NCBI RefSeq assembly: GCF_001190925.1
Contig: NZ_CP011072.1
Location: 4,650,001 to 4,714,000 of the forward strand
Length of the DNA: 64,000 nt
Reading direction: 5' to 3'
Origin: Azoarcus sp. CIB
GTDB lineage: Bacteria > Pseudomonadota > Gammaproteobacteria > Burkholderiales > Rhodocyclaceae
The notes below the pieces were generated by a model, which searched no databases, had not been told where the DNA came from, and saw nothing but the letters and a program-made list of their open reading frames with translations. The position numbers and the translations under genes are program-made. Below are positions 39,777-48,345 of the stretch, in pieces (the first letter of the stretch is position 1; each line of letters starts with the position of its first letter).

Positions 39777-40478
39777 TCATTGGCGCGTCGGCGCGCCCCT
39801 GCCGATTTCCCCCGGCACACCCTGCCCCGGCAGCGGCGCGCGCAGGCCGCCGAGCAGGAAGGACATCAGCCGCGGCAACAGCCGCTCGGGGGCGGCGTCG
39901 TCGAACTTGCCGGCGAAGAGCTGCAGCGCGTCAGTGCCGGCAATCGCATAGGACATCGCCCCCATCATGAAATGGAAGCGCCACAGGATTTCCTCGCGCG
40001 GCACGTCGGGCAGCGCGCGGTACAGCGCAGCGAGGAAGCGCTCGACCGCCTCGGCGTACTCCTCGGCGAGGAACTGGCGCACGAAACCGTTGGGCTCCGT
40101 GTAGGTTCGACCGAGCAGGCGCATGAAAGTGTGGCCGCCGTGCGCGGTATCCGCCGCCATCTCCAGCGCGGTGCCGAAGAAGGCCTCGACGATGCGGCTG
40201 GGCTTCAACGGCGCCCCGCCGGCCTCGGCCTCCAGCCGGTCGAGCGCCGCGAGGCGCCGCCGGTTCAGCTCCGTGAGCCGGCGCTTGAACACTTCCTGGA
40301 TCAGCGCGTCCTTGCTGCCGAAGTGGTAGTTCACCGCAGCGATGTTCGCACCGGCCTGCCCCGTGATCATGCGCATCGAAGTCGCCTCGAAGCCATGCTC
40401 GACGAATAGCGCCTCGGCCGCATCAAGGATGCGGTCGCGGGTTTCGGGAGCGGACTGGCGTTCGGTGGGTGCGCGCAT
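39777..40478 (-). CDS. TetR/AcrR family regulator of the fadE operon
   Basis: A 233-residue repressor with an N-terminal helix-turn-helix: RDRILDAAEALFVEHGF, then TSMRMITGQAGANIAAVNYHFGS (in part: AVNYHFGSKDALI). The C-terminal part holds the ligand pocket ('MRLLGRTYTEPNGFVRQFL'), similar to TetR regulators of fatty-acid genes. It is first in the fadE operon, so an acyl-CoA-responsive repressor is inferred. A 31-bp palindromic region starts 13 bp upstream of its ATG. Confidence 0.9.
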   Translation of the reverse strand: MRAPTERQSAPETRDRILDAAEALFVEHGFEATSMRMITGQAGANIAAVNYHFGSKDALIQEVFKRRLTELNRRRLAALDRLEAEAGGAPLKPSRIVEAFFGTALEMAADTAHGGHTFMRLLGRTYTEPNGFVRQFLAEEYAEAVERFLAALYRALPDVPREEILWRFHFMMGAMSYAIAGTDALQLFAGKFDDAAPERLLPRLMSFLLGGLRAPLPGQGVPGEIGRGAPTRQ

Positions 40479-40490
40479 GACTGACCATAA

Positions 40491-40521
40491 ATCAAACGAT
40501 TGTTTTAATCATACGTTTCAT
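40491..40521. promoter_or_regulatory. palindromic operator candidate upstream of the TetR gene
   Basis: Arms AAACGATTG (40494-40502) and CATACGTTT (40510-40518) flank a 7-base AT spacer; seven of nine arm positions pair and the flanks ATC/CAT extend the symmetry. AT content is far above the surroundings. Position 13 bp before the regulator's ATG fits autoregulation of the TetR-fadE operon. Confidence 0.55.
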
Positions 40522-40665
40522 TGATTGGAAGTCAAGAAATACTGATGAGCAGGACGGCATAGCGTGGAATGTTGAGCAACATCAAACTTCATGCGGCGCG
40601 ATGGTGCCGTCAGGTGAATCGCATGCTAGAAACAACAAGGCTCCAGACCATGCGCAGGTGAATCG

Positions 40666-42501
40666 ATGAGCACATGCCCTCTCTCCCTGCGGCGTATCGC
40701 GACGCTATATGTCCCTGCGCTGCTGTGCGCGATTCTCCCGGCTTATGCCGCAGCGGACGCGACGCTCGCATGGCTGCAGCAGACCCGAGGCGTCTCGGTC
40801 GCGCTGGATGCGAATGACTCCGTGTATACGGTGGACTACGAGCAGGCGCTCGGCGCGGAGATGACGCTGACGAAGCGCCATTCCAACGGCACCCATGCCT
40901 GGGTCGCCTCTTACGACCAGACCGACGCAACCAAGTGGGAACGCGCAAGCTGGGTCGTCGCCGACAGCGTCGGCAATGCCATCGTCTGCGGCACCCTCAT
41001 GTCCGGCTACTCCAATCCCGTGGAAGCCGCCAGCATCGTCATCAAGTTCGACGCCAACGGGGCACTGGTCTGGCGGCGCGTGTTCGAGAGCGGGTTCGAC
41101 GGCTCGTCCGTGAAGAAGTGCCTCGTTGACCGCTCCGACAATGTTTACGTGTTCGGCATGGGCAACGGCCCCAACGGGCGGGTGACCAAGGTCAAGAAAT
41201 TCGACCCGGATGGTACGGCGCTATGGTCGTACTTCGATTCCGCCGGCATCGGCGCAGCGGTGAACTTCAAGCTCACCCCGGAATACCACCTCCTGCTCAC
41301 GGGGCGCTCCATCACCGGGAGCTTCAACGGCTACGCGAAGATCGACCTGAACGGCAACGCCGTGTGGAATCTGCCGGCGGTTCCCAGCCTCACTGTTGGC
41401 GATTCCGCTGGCGACGCGTTCGGCAACACCTACGTCGTCCACGGCCAGTACGGGGTGGCCAATCCCGGGACTGTCGTCAAGAAACTCGACCCCGCGGGCG
41501 ATCTCCTTTGGGAAAACGTCTACCCGCTCGCGGGCTTCCGGATCGAAGCTGGCAGCGACAATGGTGCGGTGGTGAGCGGATTCCCGAACAGCGGAACCCC
41601 CGGCGCAGCCTTCGTGAAACTGAACGATAAAGACGGCGCCTTGATCTGGTCGAACCTCGATGCGGACGGACCGCTCGCGCTGCTCGCCCACGCCCACATG
41701 TTGCTGGACGTGGACAACAACGCCTACCTGGCCGCCGGGACCCTGTCCGAGATGGCGGTGACCCGCGTCAACGCCGATGGCACATCGGGCTGGACACGCA
41801 CCATCCCATACGGCTACGCCCAGGCCATCGCACTCGGCAACACGGACAGGAGCGTCTACGTGGTCGGGGGCACGACGGCCCGCCTCAACCAGAGCGACCC
41901 GACGCTCGTCCCCACCCAGCCGACGCCGCTGAGCTACTTCGATCTCAAGCCGAACAGCATCTACCTTGGCTGGAGCGACAATTCGACGAACGAGACCGGA
42001 TTCACGGTCGAACGCTGCCAGGGCGCAGCGGCCGAGTGCGACGCGAACCCGGGCAACTGGACAGTGATCGCCACCTTGGCCGAAAACGTATCGACTTACG
42101 TGGACGGCGCACTGTCCAGCGACGTGACCTACAGCTGGCGCGTCCGGGCCTTCAACGGCGCAGGCGCCTCGCCCTACTCCAACACCCTCTCGGTCACCAC
42201 CCCGCCGCTGCCGCCCCTTGCTCCCTCCAACCTCAAGGCCCAGGCCAAGCGGGTCGGGCCGGCAGTCGAGGTGCGCCTGAGCTGGCTCGACCGCGCCGGC
42301 AACGAGACAGGCTTCACGGTGGAACGTTGCACCGGAATCGGCTGCACCAACTTCGCCGCCATCGCATCCCTGCCCGCCAATATCCAGAAATACACCGACC
42401 CCGCAGTCGCGCGCGCGACGCGCTACCAGTATCGCGTAATGGCGTCCGGCAAGGGCGGCAACTCCGGGTATTCGAATATCGCACCGATAAAGACGCCCTG
42501 A
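40666..42501 (+). CDS. exported beta-propeller and fibronectin type III protein
   Basis: A 611-residue exported protein. The signal peptide MSTCPLSLRRIATLYVPALL... ends near AYA-AADA. Residues about 30-420 contain at least six blade-like repeats of the form [K/R]-x-[D/N]-x-x-G-x-x-x-W (KFDANGALVW, KFDPDGTALW, KIDLNGNAVW, KLDPAGDLLW, KLNDKDGALIW, RVNADGTSGW), typical of PQQ-like or SBBP propellers. Two fibronectin type III domains follow (about 425-515 and 520-611), each with the 'NETGFTVERC' strand. A role in adhesion or polysaccharide binding is possible; no catalytic motif is seen. It is divergent from the TetR gene. Confidence 0.8.
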   Translation: MSTCPLSLRRIATLYVPALLCAILPAYAAADATLAWLQQTRGVSVALDANDSVYTVDYEQALGAEMTLTKRHSNGTHAWVASYDQTDATKWERASWVVADSVGNAIVCGTLMSGYSNPVEAASIVIKFDANGALVWRRVFESGFDGSSVKKCLVDRSDNVYVFGMGNGPNGRVTKVKKFDPDGTALWSYFDSAGIGAAVNFKLTPEYHLLLTGRSITGSFNGYAKIDLNGNAVWNLPAVPSLTVGDSAGDAFGNTYVVHGQYGVANPGTVVKKLDPAGDLLWENVYPLAGFRIEAGSDNGAVVSGFPNSGTPGAAFVKLNDKDGALIWSNLDADGPLALLAHAHMLLDVDNNAYLAAGTLSEMAVTRVNADGTSGWTRTIPYGYAQAIALGNTDRSVYVVGGTTARLNQSDPTLVPTQPTPLSYFDLKPNSIYLGWSDNSTNETGFTVERCQGAAAECDANPGNWTVIATLAENVSTYVDGALSSDVTYSWRVRAFNGAGASPYSNTLSVTTPPLPPLAPSNLKAQAKRVGPAVEVRLSWLDRAGNETGFTVERCTGIGCTNFAAIASLPANIQKYTDPAVARATRYQYRVMASGKGGNSGYSNIAPIKTP

Positions 42502-42626
42502 CGGCCTGCCGCCGCCCGTTCGTCGCCTTCCGTGGTCCAGTTGCCGCGGGTCATGTCACCTGCGAGCGGCGCCTGCACCGATCGCGACGCCGCGGCGATT
42601 CCGAATGCCCTCCGTGCGCTTTTCAT
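42423..42626 (-). CDS. possible small ORF after the LysR gene
   Basis: A 67-codon frame with ATG at 42626 preceded by a strong ribosome site (AAGGAGCGGAGC). It starts MKSARRAFGIAAASRS, like a signal peptide that has lost its hydrophobic core; another frame reads VAIGAGAA just there, so it may be a decayed exported-protein gene. Its end overlaps the 3' end of the propeller gene on the other strand. It follows the LysR stop by 39 bp. Weak call. Confidence 0.3.
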   Translation of the reverse strand: MKSARRAFGIAAASRSVQAPLAGDMTRGNWTTEGDERAAAGRQGVFIGAIFEYPELPPLPDAITRYW

Positions 42627-42665
42627 GCTCCGCTCCTTCTTTGTGTGATCGGAGTGCATCAGAGA

Positions 42666-43604
42666 TCAAGACTGCGCATTCGGCTCGCCGGCCTTGCCCC
42701 GGTCGCGCCGCTCGCTCCATTCGCGCGCGGTGCGTTCGAGGTGCCCGAGAAAGACGGCCGCGACCGGGGATAGCCGCTTGCCGCGCGGATGCAACGTGAA
42801 CCAGCTGGACTGCAGCGGGAAGCCCACAACGTCGAGGATCGCCAGCTGGTCGTCCGCGGGCCGCGCAGCCAGGGCGTGACGCGAAATCACCGCGAGGCCG
42901 AGGCCGCCCGCGACGGCCTGCTTGATCGCCTCGTTGCTGCCGAGTTCGAGGCGAACTTCCGGCACGAAGGCGTTGCGCGCGAAATGCGCGTCGCACGCGA
43001 GGCGCGTACCGGAGCCGCGCTCGCGCAGGATGAAGCGCTCGGCGGCAAGGTCGGCGAGTTCGAGCCCGTGCCCCGCCAGTCGGTGCCCTTCGGGGGCGAT
43101 CACGACGAGCGGGTTGGGCAGGAAGGCGTGCCGTTCGAGGTCCAGGTTCTCGGGCGGCATCGACATGATGTAGAGGTCGTCGCGGTTCTCGCGCAGGCGG
43201 GCAACGACGCCATCGCGGTTGAGCACTTCGAGCGCGATCTCGATGTTGGGGTGCTCGGCACAGAAACTGCCCAGCAGGCGCGGCACGAAGTACTTCGCGG
43301 TGCTCACCAGCGCGACGCGCAACCGCCCGCGCTCCAGCCCCTTCATCGCGTCGATCGCCTGTTCGAACGCAAGCCACTCGTCGAGCATCGCGCGCGCGGT
43401 CGCCGCCAGCGCCTCGCCTGCCGCGGTGAGATAGAGGCGCTTGCCGATCTGCTCGTACAGCGGCAGGCCGACGGCCTCCGCGAGCTCGCGCAGCTGCATC
43501 GACACGGTGGGCTGGGTGACGTGGCAGGCCTCGGCGGCGGCGGTGATGCTGCCGTGGTCGGCAAGGGCGAGGAAGAGGCGCAACTGGCGGAAGGTGGCGT
43601 TCAT
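42666..43604 (-). CDS. CbbR-like LysR family regulator
   Basis: A 312-residue LysR regulator. The winged helix at the N-terminus reads LRLFLALADHGSITAAAEACHVTQPTVSMQLR (in part: HVTQPTVSMQLRELAE) and is followed by the substrate-binding domain. The CbbR-like character is seen in 'LRVALVSTAKYFVPRLLGSFC'. CbbR proteins govern carbon fixation genes; here the divergent neighbour is a carbonic anhydrase, so control of inorganic carbon handling is inferred. No rubisco genes are in the window. Confidence 0.88.
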   Translation of the reverse strand: MNATFRQLRLFLALADHGSITAAAEACHVTQPTVSMQLRELAEAVGLPLYEQIGKRLYLTAAGEALAATARAMLDEWLAFEQAIDAMKGLERGRLRVALVSTAKYFVPRLLGSFCAEHPNIEIALEVLNRDGVVARLRENRDDLYIMSMPPENLDLERHAFLPNPLVVIAPEGHRLAGHGLELADLAAERFILRERGSGTRLACDAHFARNAFVPEVRLELGSNEAIKQAVAGGLGLAVISRHALAARPADDQLAILDVVGFPLQSSWFTLHPRGKRLSPVAAVFLGHLERTAREWSERRDRGKAGEPNAQS

Positions 43605-43612
43605 AGAGTTTT

Positions 43613-43640
43613 ATCGATACATATCATCATTAATATCGAT
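43613..43640. promoter_or_regulatory. operator candidate between LysR and carbonic anhydrase genes
   Basis: A perfect 7-base inverted repeat, ATCGATA (43613-43619) and TATCGAT (43634-43640), in a strongly AT-rich stretch of an otherwise GC-rich region. Just downstream is the near-palindrome TAATATCGATTATTA. LysR regulators bind such T-n-A palindromes in divergent promoters, so this is the likely binding region for the adjacent regulator. Confidence 0.55.
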
Positions 43641-43711
43641 TATTAATTATTTTCACCCGTCGGTAACATCGCGGCCAACGTCAATTGTGTGAAGGTGAGG
43701 TCCGCCCCTCG

Positions 43712-44386
43712 ATGAAAACTCATACGTCCGAAACTCAGGCCAGCGTCACCCCCGCGCTTGCGCTGCAGTTCCTCAGGGAGGGCAACGCCCGCTTCGTCAA
43801 CAACCTGCGCATGAGCCGCGATCTGTTGCAGCAAGCCAACGCGACGCGCGACGGCCAGTGGCCGTTCGCCACCATCGTCAGCTGCATCGACAGCCGCACG
43901 TCGGCCGAACTCATCTTCGACCAGGGCCTCGGCGACATCTTCTCCGTGCGCATCGCCGGCAACGTGATCAACACCGACATCATCGGCAGCCTCGAATTCG
44001 CGTGCCACGTGGCCGGATCGAAGCTCATCGTGGTGCTCGGGCACACCTCGTGCGGCGCAATCAAGGGCGCATGCGACCACGTGGAGTTGGGCAACCTGAC
44101 CGAGCTGCTGTCGAAGATCCAGCCGGCCGTGTACGAAGAGAGCCAGACCCCGGATCCGGCGAAGCGCAACTCGAAGAACGCCACGTTCGTCGAGAACGTG
44201 GCCGACCTGAACGTGCGCCGCTCGGTGCGGTCGATCGTGAACCGCAGCACCATCCTCGAGCACCTGATCGCCGCCGGCAAGGTGGGCATCATCGGCGGCA
44301 AACACGACCTGGCCAGCGGCGAGGTGACGTTCTTCGACGACACCTGGCTGCACGACGCCGCGTCGCTGCAGATCAGCGCCGGCTAG
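43712..44386 (+). CDS. beta-class carbonic anhydrase
   Basis: Interconverts CO2 and bicarbonate. The 224-residue product has the zinc ligands C58, H111 and C114 in CIDSRT and HTSCGAIKGA and the Asp60-Arg62 pair, all standard for the beta class. ATG 43712 follows GGTGAGG by eight bases. It is divergent from the CbbR-like gene and its stop codon overlaps the convergent endonuclease-family gene by four bases. Confidence 0.94.
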   Translation: MKTHTSETQASVTPALALQFLREGNARFVNNLRMSRDLLQQANATRDGQWPFATIVSCIDSRTSAELIFDQGLGDIFSVRIAGNVINTDIIGSLEFACHVAGSKLIVVLGHTSCGAIKGACDHVELGNLTELLSKIQPAVYEESQTPDPAKRNSKNATFVENVADLNVRRSVRSIVNRSTILEHLIAAGKVGIIGGKHDLASGEVTFFDDTWLHDAASLQISAG

Positions 44387-45174
44387 CTCCGCTCCCGGGT
44401 GGGGTTGAGCGCGAGCCGCGCCGTGACCGGGAAGTGGTCGGACGGATAGCGCCGGCCCGCGTGCCAGGTGTCGGCGCCGGCCGCCTCGGTGCGCAAGTGC
44501 GGCGAAGCGAGGATCCAGTCGATCGCCTCGCGCACCGGCGCGCGGCCGTAGTCGTGGTAGGTGCCGACTGCCGCACCCGCTTCCTGCAGCACCTCGCGCA
44601 GCGCGCCTCCAGCGGTGAGCTCGCGGAAAGTCTCCGAGTCGCGCTCGGCATTGAAATCGCCCGTGACGACGACGCCCTCGTCCCCCGGAACCCCCTGCAC
44701 CCAGCGTCGCAGCAGGCGCGCCGACGCTTCGCGCGCTGTGCCCTGGTAGTCGAAATGGGTGTTCAGGAAGACGACCGGCGGCGCACCGGATTCTCCCGGC
44801 TGCAGCTTCACCCAGCTCGCGGTGCGCGGGTAGGCCGCCCCCCAGGACTGGCGCCCGGGCGTGTCCGGTTCGTCGGCGAGCCAGAAATGGCCGCGCGCGG
44901 TCTCCGCGAAAGCGGCGCGCCGGTATAGCAGCGGCGCCATCTCGATCGCCGAATCGCCTTCGCCGAGACGATGCACGCCGACGAATTCGTAATCCGGCAG
45001 GGCCGCACGGACGAACGCGGCCTGCTCGTCGTCGCGGCATTCCTGCAGGCCCAACAGGTCGGGATCGAAGGCGCGGATGCGCTCGAGCACGAGCCCCTTG
45101 CGGTACGCCCACGCGTGCTCCCCGTCCGGCGCCGATGCACAGCGGATATTGAAGGACATCACCCTGAGCTGCAT
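44383..45174 (-). CDS. endonuclease/exonuclease/phosphatase family protein
   Basis: A 263-residue metal-dependent EEP-fold hydrolase. Motifs: MSFNIRCAS at the N-terminus, LLGLQE (metal Glu), 'NTHFDYQG', GDFNAE and the C-terminal SDHFPV His. Such proteins cleave phosphodiesters in nucleic acids, lipids or sugars; the substrate is not evident. ATG 45174 gives the canonical MQLRVMSFNIR start. No signal peptide is seen, so it is probably cytosolic. Confidence 0.88.
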   Translation of the reverse strand: MQLRVMSFNIRCASAPDGEHAWAYRKGLVLERIRAFDPDLLGLQECRDDEQAAFVRAALPDYEFVGVHRLGEGDSAIEMAPLLYRRAAFAETARGHFWLADEPDTPGRQSWGAAYPRTASWVKLQPGESGAPPVVFLNTHFDYQGTAREASARLLRRWVQGVPGDEGVVVTGDFNAERDSETFRELTAGGALREVLQEAGAAVGTYHDYGRAPVREAIDWILASPHLRTEAAGADTWHAGRRYPSDHFPVTARLALNPTRERS

Positions 45175-45450
45175 GTTCTCCTCCGCCTCGATCCTGTGAG
45201 GTGACACCCCGAGCACCAGCGCTCCGCGGGCCTGCTACTTAGATCACGGTTGTATTGAGCCCGATTGCGATAGTCTAAGCATTGCAACAATACTTTCACG
45301 GGACAGGGACGGCCAGATGATCGTTGCAGCGATGCTTGCCAACGGAGGGGTGGCAGGGCGGCGCCCGTGCGCGGCGGCCTGCTCGCGCCTCGACGGCAAG
45401 TTCGCAGTCGCGCGAACGTCCGGCTCGCCACGACCGGCGGGAGACGGCTG

Positions 45451-47259
45451 ATGGTCACCGCCGCACTGCCGCCGGAATCCCGACCCGCCGCCCCCGGCCA
45501 TGCGGTGCGGCGCTTCGCCCGTCTGGCGCTGCCCTACTGGAAATCGGAGCGACGCTGGCGCATCGCCGGCGCGACCCTGTTGTTCCTGCTGCTGACGATC
45601 GGCCAGGTCACGCTCGTGATGTGGACGAGCTACTGGAATCGCGCCTTCTTCGATGCCCTCGAGGCGCGCTCGCTCGACGCGCTGCTGCAGCAGATCCTCG
45701 TCTTTGCGCTGATCCTCGTGCTGACGATGGCCGTCACGGCGCTGCACATGCACGTCAAGCGCTGGCTGCAGCTCGACTGGCGGCGCTGGCTCACCGCGAA
45801 CCTGGTCGAGAAGTGGATGACGCGATCGCGCCACTACCGTCTGCAGTTCCTGAAGGGCGAGCACGACAACCCGGACCAGCGCATCGCCGAGGACATCCGC
45901 ATCTCCACCGAGGCGGCCATCAGCCTGGCGCATTCGCTGACCTATTCGATGCTGATCGGCTGGGGCTTCATCGCGATCCTTTCGGAAATCTCGGGCAGCG
46001 CAACGTTTCCGGGCAGCGAATTCGAAGTGCCCGGCTATATGGTGCTGCTCGCCTTCGCATACGCGGGCGGGGGGGCGACAATCGGCTACCTGCTCGGCCG
46101 ACCGCTGGTGCGCGCGACGAACCGGCTGCAGAGCGTCGAGGCCAACCTGCGCTTCAGCCTCGCGCGCGCCCGCGAGAACGCCGAAGCGATCGCGCTGACG
46201 CACGGCGAGCGCATGGAGCGGCACAGCGCGGCGCGACTCTTCGGCGATATCGCGCGCGTCTGGAACCGCCAGACGCTGGCCTACCTGGGCATCGTGTCGT
46301 TCTCGACCGCCTACGGCAACCTGATGCCGGTCTTCCCCATCCTCGTGGCTGCGCCGCAATTCATCGCCGGCGCGCTGACACTCGGCGGCCTGATGCAGGC
46401 CGCGCAGGCGTTCGAGCGGCTGGCGTCGGCACTGTCGTGGCCGATCGACAAGCTGGGCGAAATCGCGATGTGGCGGACGTCCGCCGGGCGCGTCGTGAAC
46501 CTGCACGACGACATGCTGCGGCTCGACGTCATCGACGGCCAGGGCGAGCCGGCACGCATCAGGATCGGGCAATCGACGAACGCCGAACTGCACCTGCGCG
46601 GGTTGTCGCTGGACACCCCGGCCGGAGATCCGCTGATCCGCGGCCTGGACCTGCACGTGCGGCGCGGCGAACGGATCCTGATCGTCGGCAATTCGCAGGT
46701 AAAGCTCGCGCTGTTCAAGGCCGTGGCAGGGCTGTGGCCGTGGGGCAGCGGCGAGATCTGCCTGCCCGAAGGCCCGGAGATCGTGTTCGTGCCGCAGCAT
46801 CCTTTCCTGCCCACCGGCAGCCTGCGCGCGGTGCTGTGTTATCCGCTGCGGGTGGATCACTACGACACTGCCGAGTTGCACCGTGCGCTGGAATGTGCCG
46901 GCGTCGCGTGGCTGGCGCCGCGGCTCGACGAGACCGACGACTGGAACCACGTGCTGCCGCTGCGCGCCCAGCAACGGCTGAGCACTGCGCGGCTATTCCT
47001 GCAGCAACCGGCGTGGGTGTTTCTCGAGGACACCACCGACGCCTTCGATGCCAAGGGCGAGGCGGAGATCATGGAAATGCTGCGTCACGAACTACCCAAC
47101 ACCGCGCTGTTGTGCGTCAGCCGGCACAGCAGCCTCGAGCACTTTTTCGAACGCCGACTGGAACTGCACCGCATCGACGCGCCCGGTGCGAAGCCCCCTG
47201 TCGAGGAGCCGGCCGCCAGCCCAGCCCCCCTCACCGGATCAGCGGAAGTGGGACGGTAA
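45451..47259 (+). CDS. SbmA/BacA-like ABC transporter with degenerate ATPase domain
   Basis: A 602-residue fusion of an ABC_membrane_2-type domain (about residues 20-330, with several transmembrane segments) and a nucleotide-binding domain. The NBD is recognisable by 'AGLWPWGSGEI' and 'VPQHPFLPTGSLRAVLCYPL', yet every catalytic motif is altered: Walker A is GNSQVKLA (from G413) instead of GxSGxGKS; the signature is LPLRAQQR (from L502) instead of LSxGEQQR; Walker B ends ED (E526-D527) instead of DE; the switch region has SRH for GHR. It is unlikely to hydrolyse ATP normally. ATG 45451 overlaps the stop of a 44-codon upstream frame (TGATG). Confidence 0.85.
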   Translation: MVTAALPPESRPAAPGHAVRRFARLALPYWKSERRWRIAGATLLFLLLTIGQVTLVMWTSYWNRAFFDALEARSLDALLQQILVFALILVLTMAVTALHMHVKRWLQLDWRRWLTANLVEKWMTRSRHYRLQFLKGEHDNPDQRIAEDIRISTEAAISLAHSLTYSMLIGWGFIAILSEISGSATFPGSEFEVPGYMVLLAFAYAGGGATIGYLLGRPLVRATNRLQSVEANLRFSLARARENAEAIALTHGERMERHSAARLFGDIARVWNRQTLAYLGIVSFSTAYGNLMPVFPILVAAPQFIAGALTLGGLMQAAQAFERLASALSWPIDKLGEIAMWRTSAGRVVNLHDDMLRLDVIDGQGEPARIRIGQSTNAELHLRGLSLDTPAGDPLIRGLDLHVRRGERILIVGNSQVKLALFKAVAGLWPWGSGEICLPEGPEIVFVPQHPFLPTGSLRAVLCYPLRVDHYDTAELHRALECAGVAWLAPRLDETDDWNHVLPLRAQQRLSTARLFLQQPAWVFLEDTTDAFDAKGEAEIMEMLRHELPNTALLCVSRHSSLEHFFERRLELHRIDAPGAKPPVEEPAASPAPLTGSAEVGR

Positions 47260-48345
47260 CCAGCCGCGTGTGACGCAGTCGCGGAAGCTCCAGGCGGGCG
47301 TCGTCTCGGTCTTGTAGCTCCAGAAGAACCAGCCCAGGTATTTCTCGAAGGCCAGCAGTTGCGAAGCGCCGTACCCGCGATTCGCGACGTGTTGCTGGAA
47401 CTCGTCCATGTGCTCGAGCGCGTGGTTGAACGGCCCCTCGGCCCACAGCGACACGACGCGCAGGTCCAGACCCAGGCTCCATTCGCCACACACCGCAGGC
47501 AGACGCAGCTCGGCGTTGATCGCGTCAGCCTCGTCGCGCCATTCGCCGCCCGCCTTGGCCTTGTGGCCGAAGATGTCGAGGTCGATGTCCCTGCGGTCGA
47601 AACACTGGTAGCGGTGCAGGTCGAAGATCACGTTGCGGTACTCGGGCGCCTGCATGAAGCCGACGTATTCGCGGAAGGAGCGGAAACCATCGTGGAAGAC
47701 CACCGCGACACGCTCGGCGGGACAATGCTTGCGGATACGCTCGTAGGCCGCAAGATAGAAGTCCTTGAGATAGTCCGTCGGCACATCCCAGTGCGGCTCA
47801 TTGAGGCATTCGATCGCATGCAGCGCCGGATGCGCGCGATAGCGCTCGGCAATGCGCTCGAGCACCGACAGCGCATGCTCCAGATACTCCGGCTGCGTGT
47901 GCCACTCGCACACTCCCATGATCCCGCCGTTATCGAAGCCGTTCTGGCAACCCGGCGCGGCGTGCAGGTCGAGCATTACGCGCAGGCCGAATTCCTGCGC
48001 CCAGTCCATTGCGCGATCGAGAACCTCGATGCCGCCTTCGACGAAGGGATGGTCCTTGTCGCCGTAAGTGCGGTGATACGGGTAGTCCGGGCCGAAGATC
48101 CAGTGGCCGTAGGGAATGCGCACCGCGTTGAGACCGCGCTCGGCGATCCACGCGAAATCCTCGCGCGTGATCCAGCGCTGCCAGTGGCCGCGCAGGCGCT
48201 TCGCGGCCGCGGGGCCGAGTTCGGCGCAGAAGGAGGTCTCGTCGGCCGCGGCAAGTCCCTCGAACAGGCTGGGGACCATCCACCTTTCCAGCAGCAGCCA
48301 GCTCCCGAGGTTCACCCCCCGCAGTTTCGGACTGTTCGCATGCAT
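47239..48345 (-). CDS. GH5 family exo-beta-1,3-glucanase-like hydrolase
   Basis: A 368-residue glycoside hydrolase of clan A, similar to the exo-1,3-beta-glucanases of GH5. The acid/base is E183 in CLNEPHWD and the nucleophile E288 in VCGEWSLG; H244 (FDLHRYQ) and the N-terminal GVNLGSWLLLERWM also fit. No signal peptide, so cytosolic or released otherwise. ATG 48345 follows AGGGAGGT. It is head-to-head with the alpha-glucosidase gene and its last 21 bases overlap the convergent ABC gene. Confidence 0.9.
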   Translation of the reverse strand: MHANSPKLRGVNLGSWLLLERWMVPSLFEGLAAADETSFCAELGPAAAKRLRGHWQRWITREDFAWIAERGLNAVRIPYGHWIFGPDYPYHRTYGDKDHPFVEGGIEVLDRAMDWAQEFGLRVMLDLHAAPGCQNGFDNGGIMGVCEWHTQPEYLEHALSVLERIAERYRAHPALHAIECLNEPHWDVPTDYLKDFYLAAYERIRKHCPAERVAVVFHDGFRSFREYVGFMQAPEYRNVIFDLHRYQCFDRRDIDLDIFGHKAKAGGEWRDEADAINAELRLPAVCGEWSLGLDLRVVSLWAEGPFNHALEHMDEFQQHVANRGYGASQLLAFEKYLGWFFWSYKTETTPAWSFRDCVTRGWLPSHFR

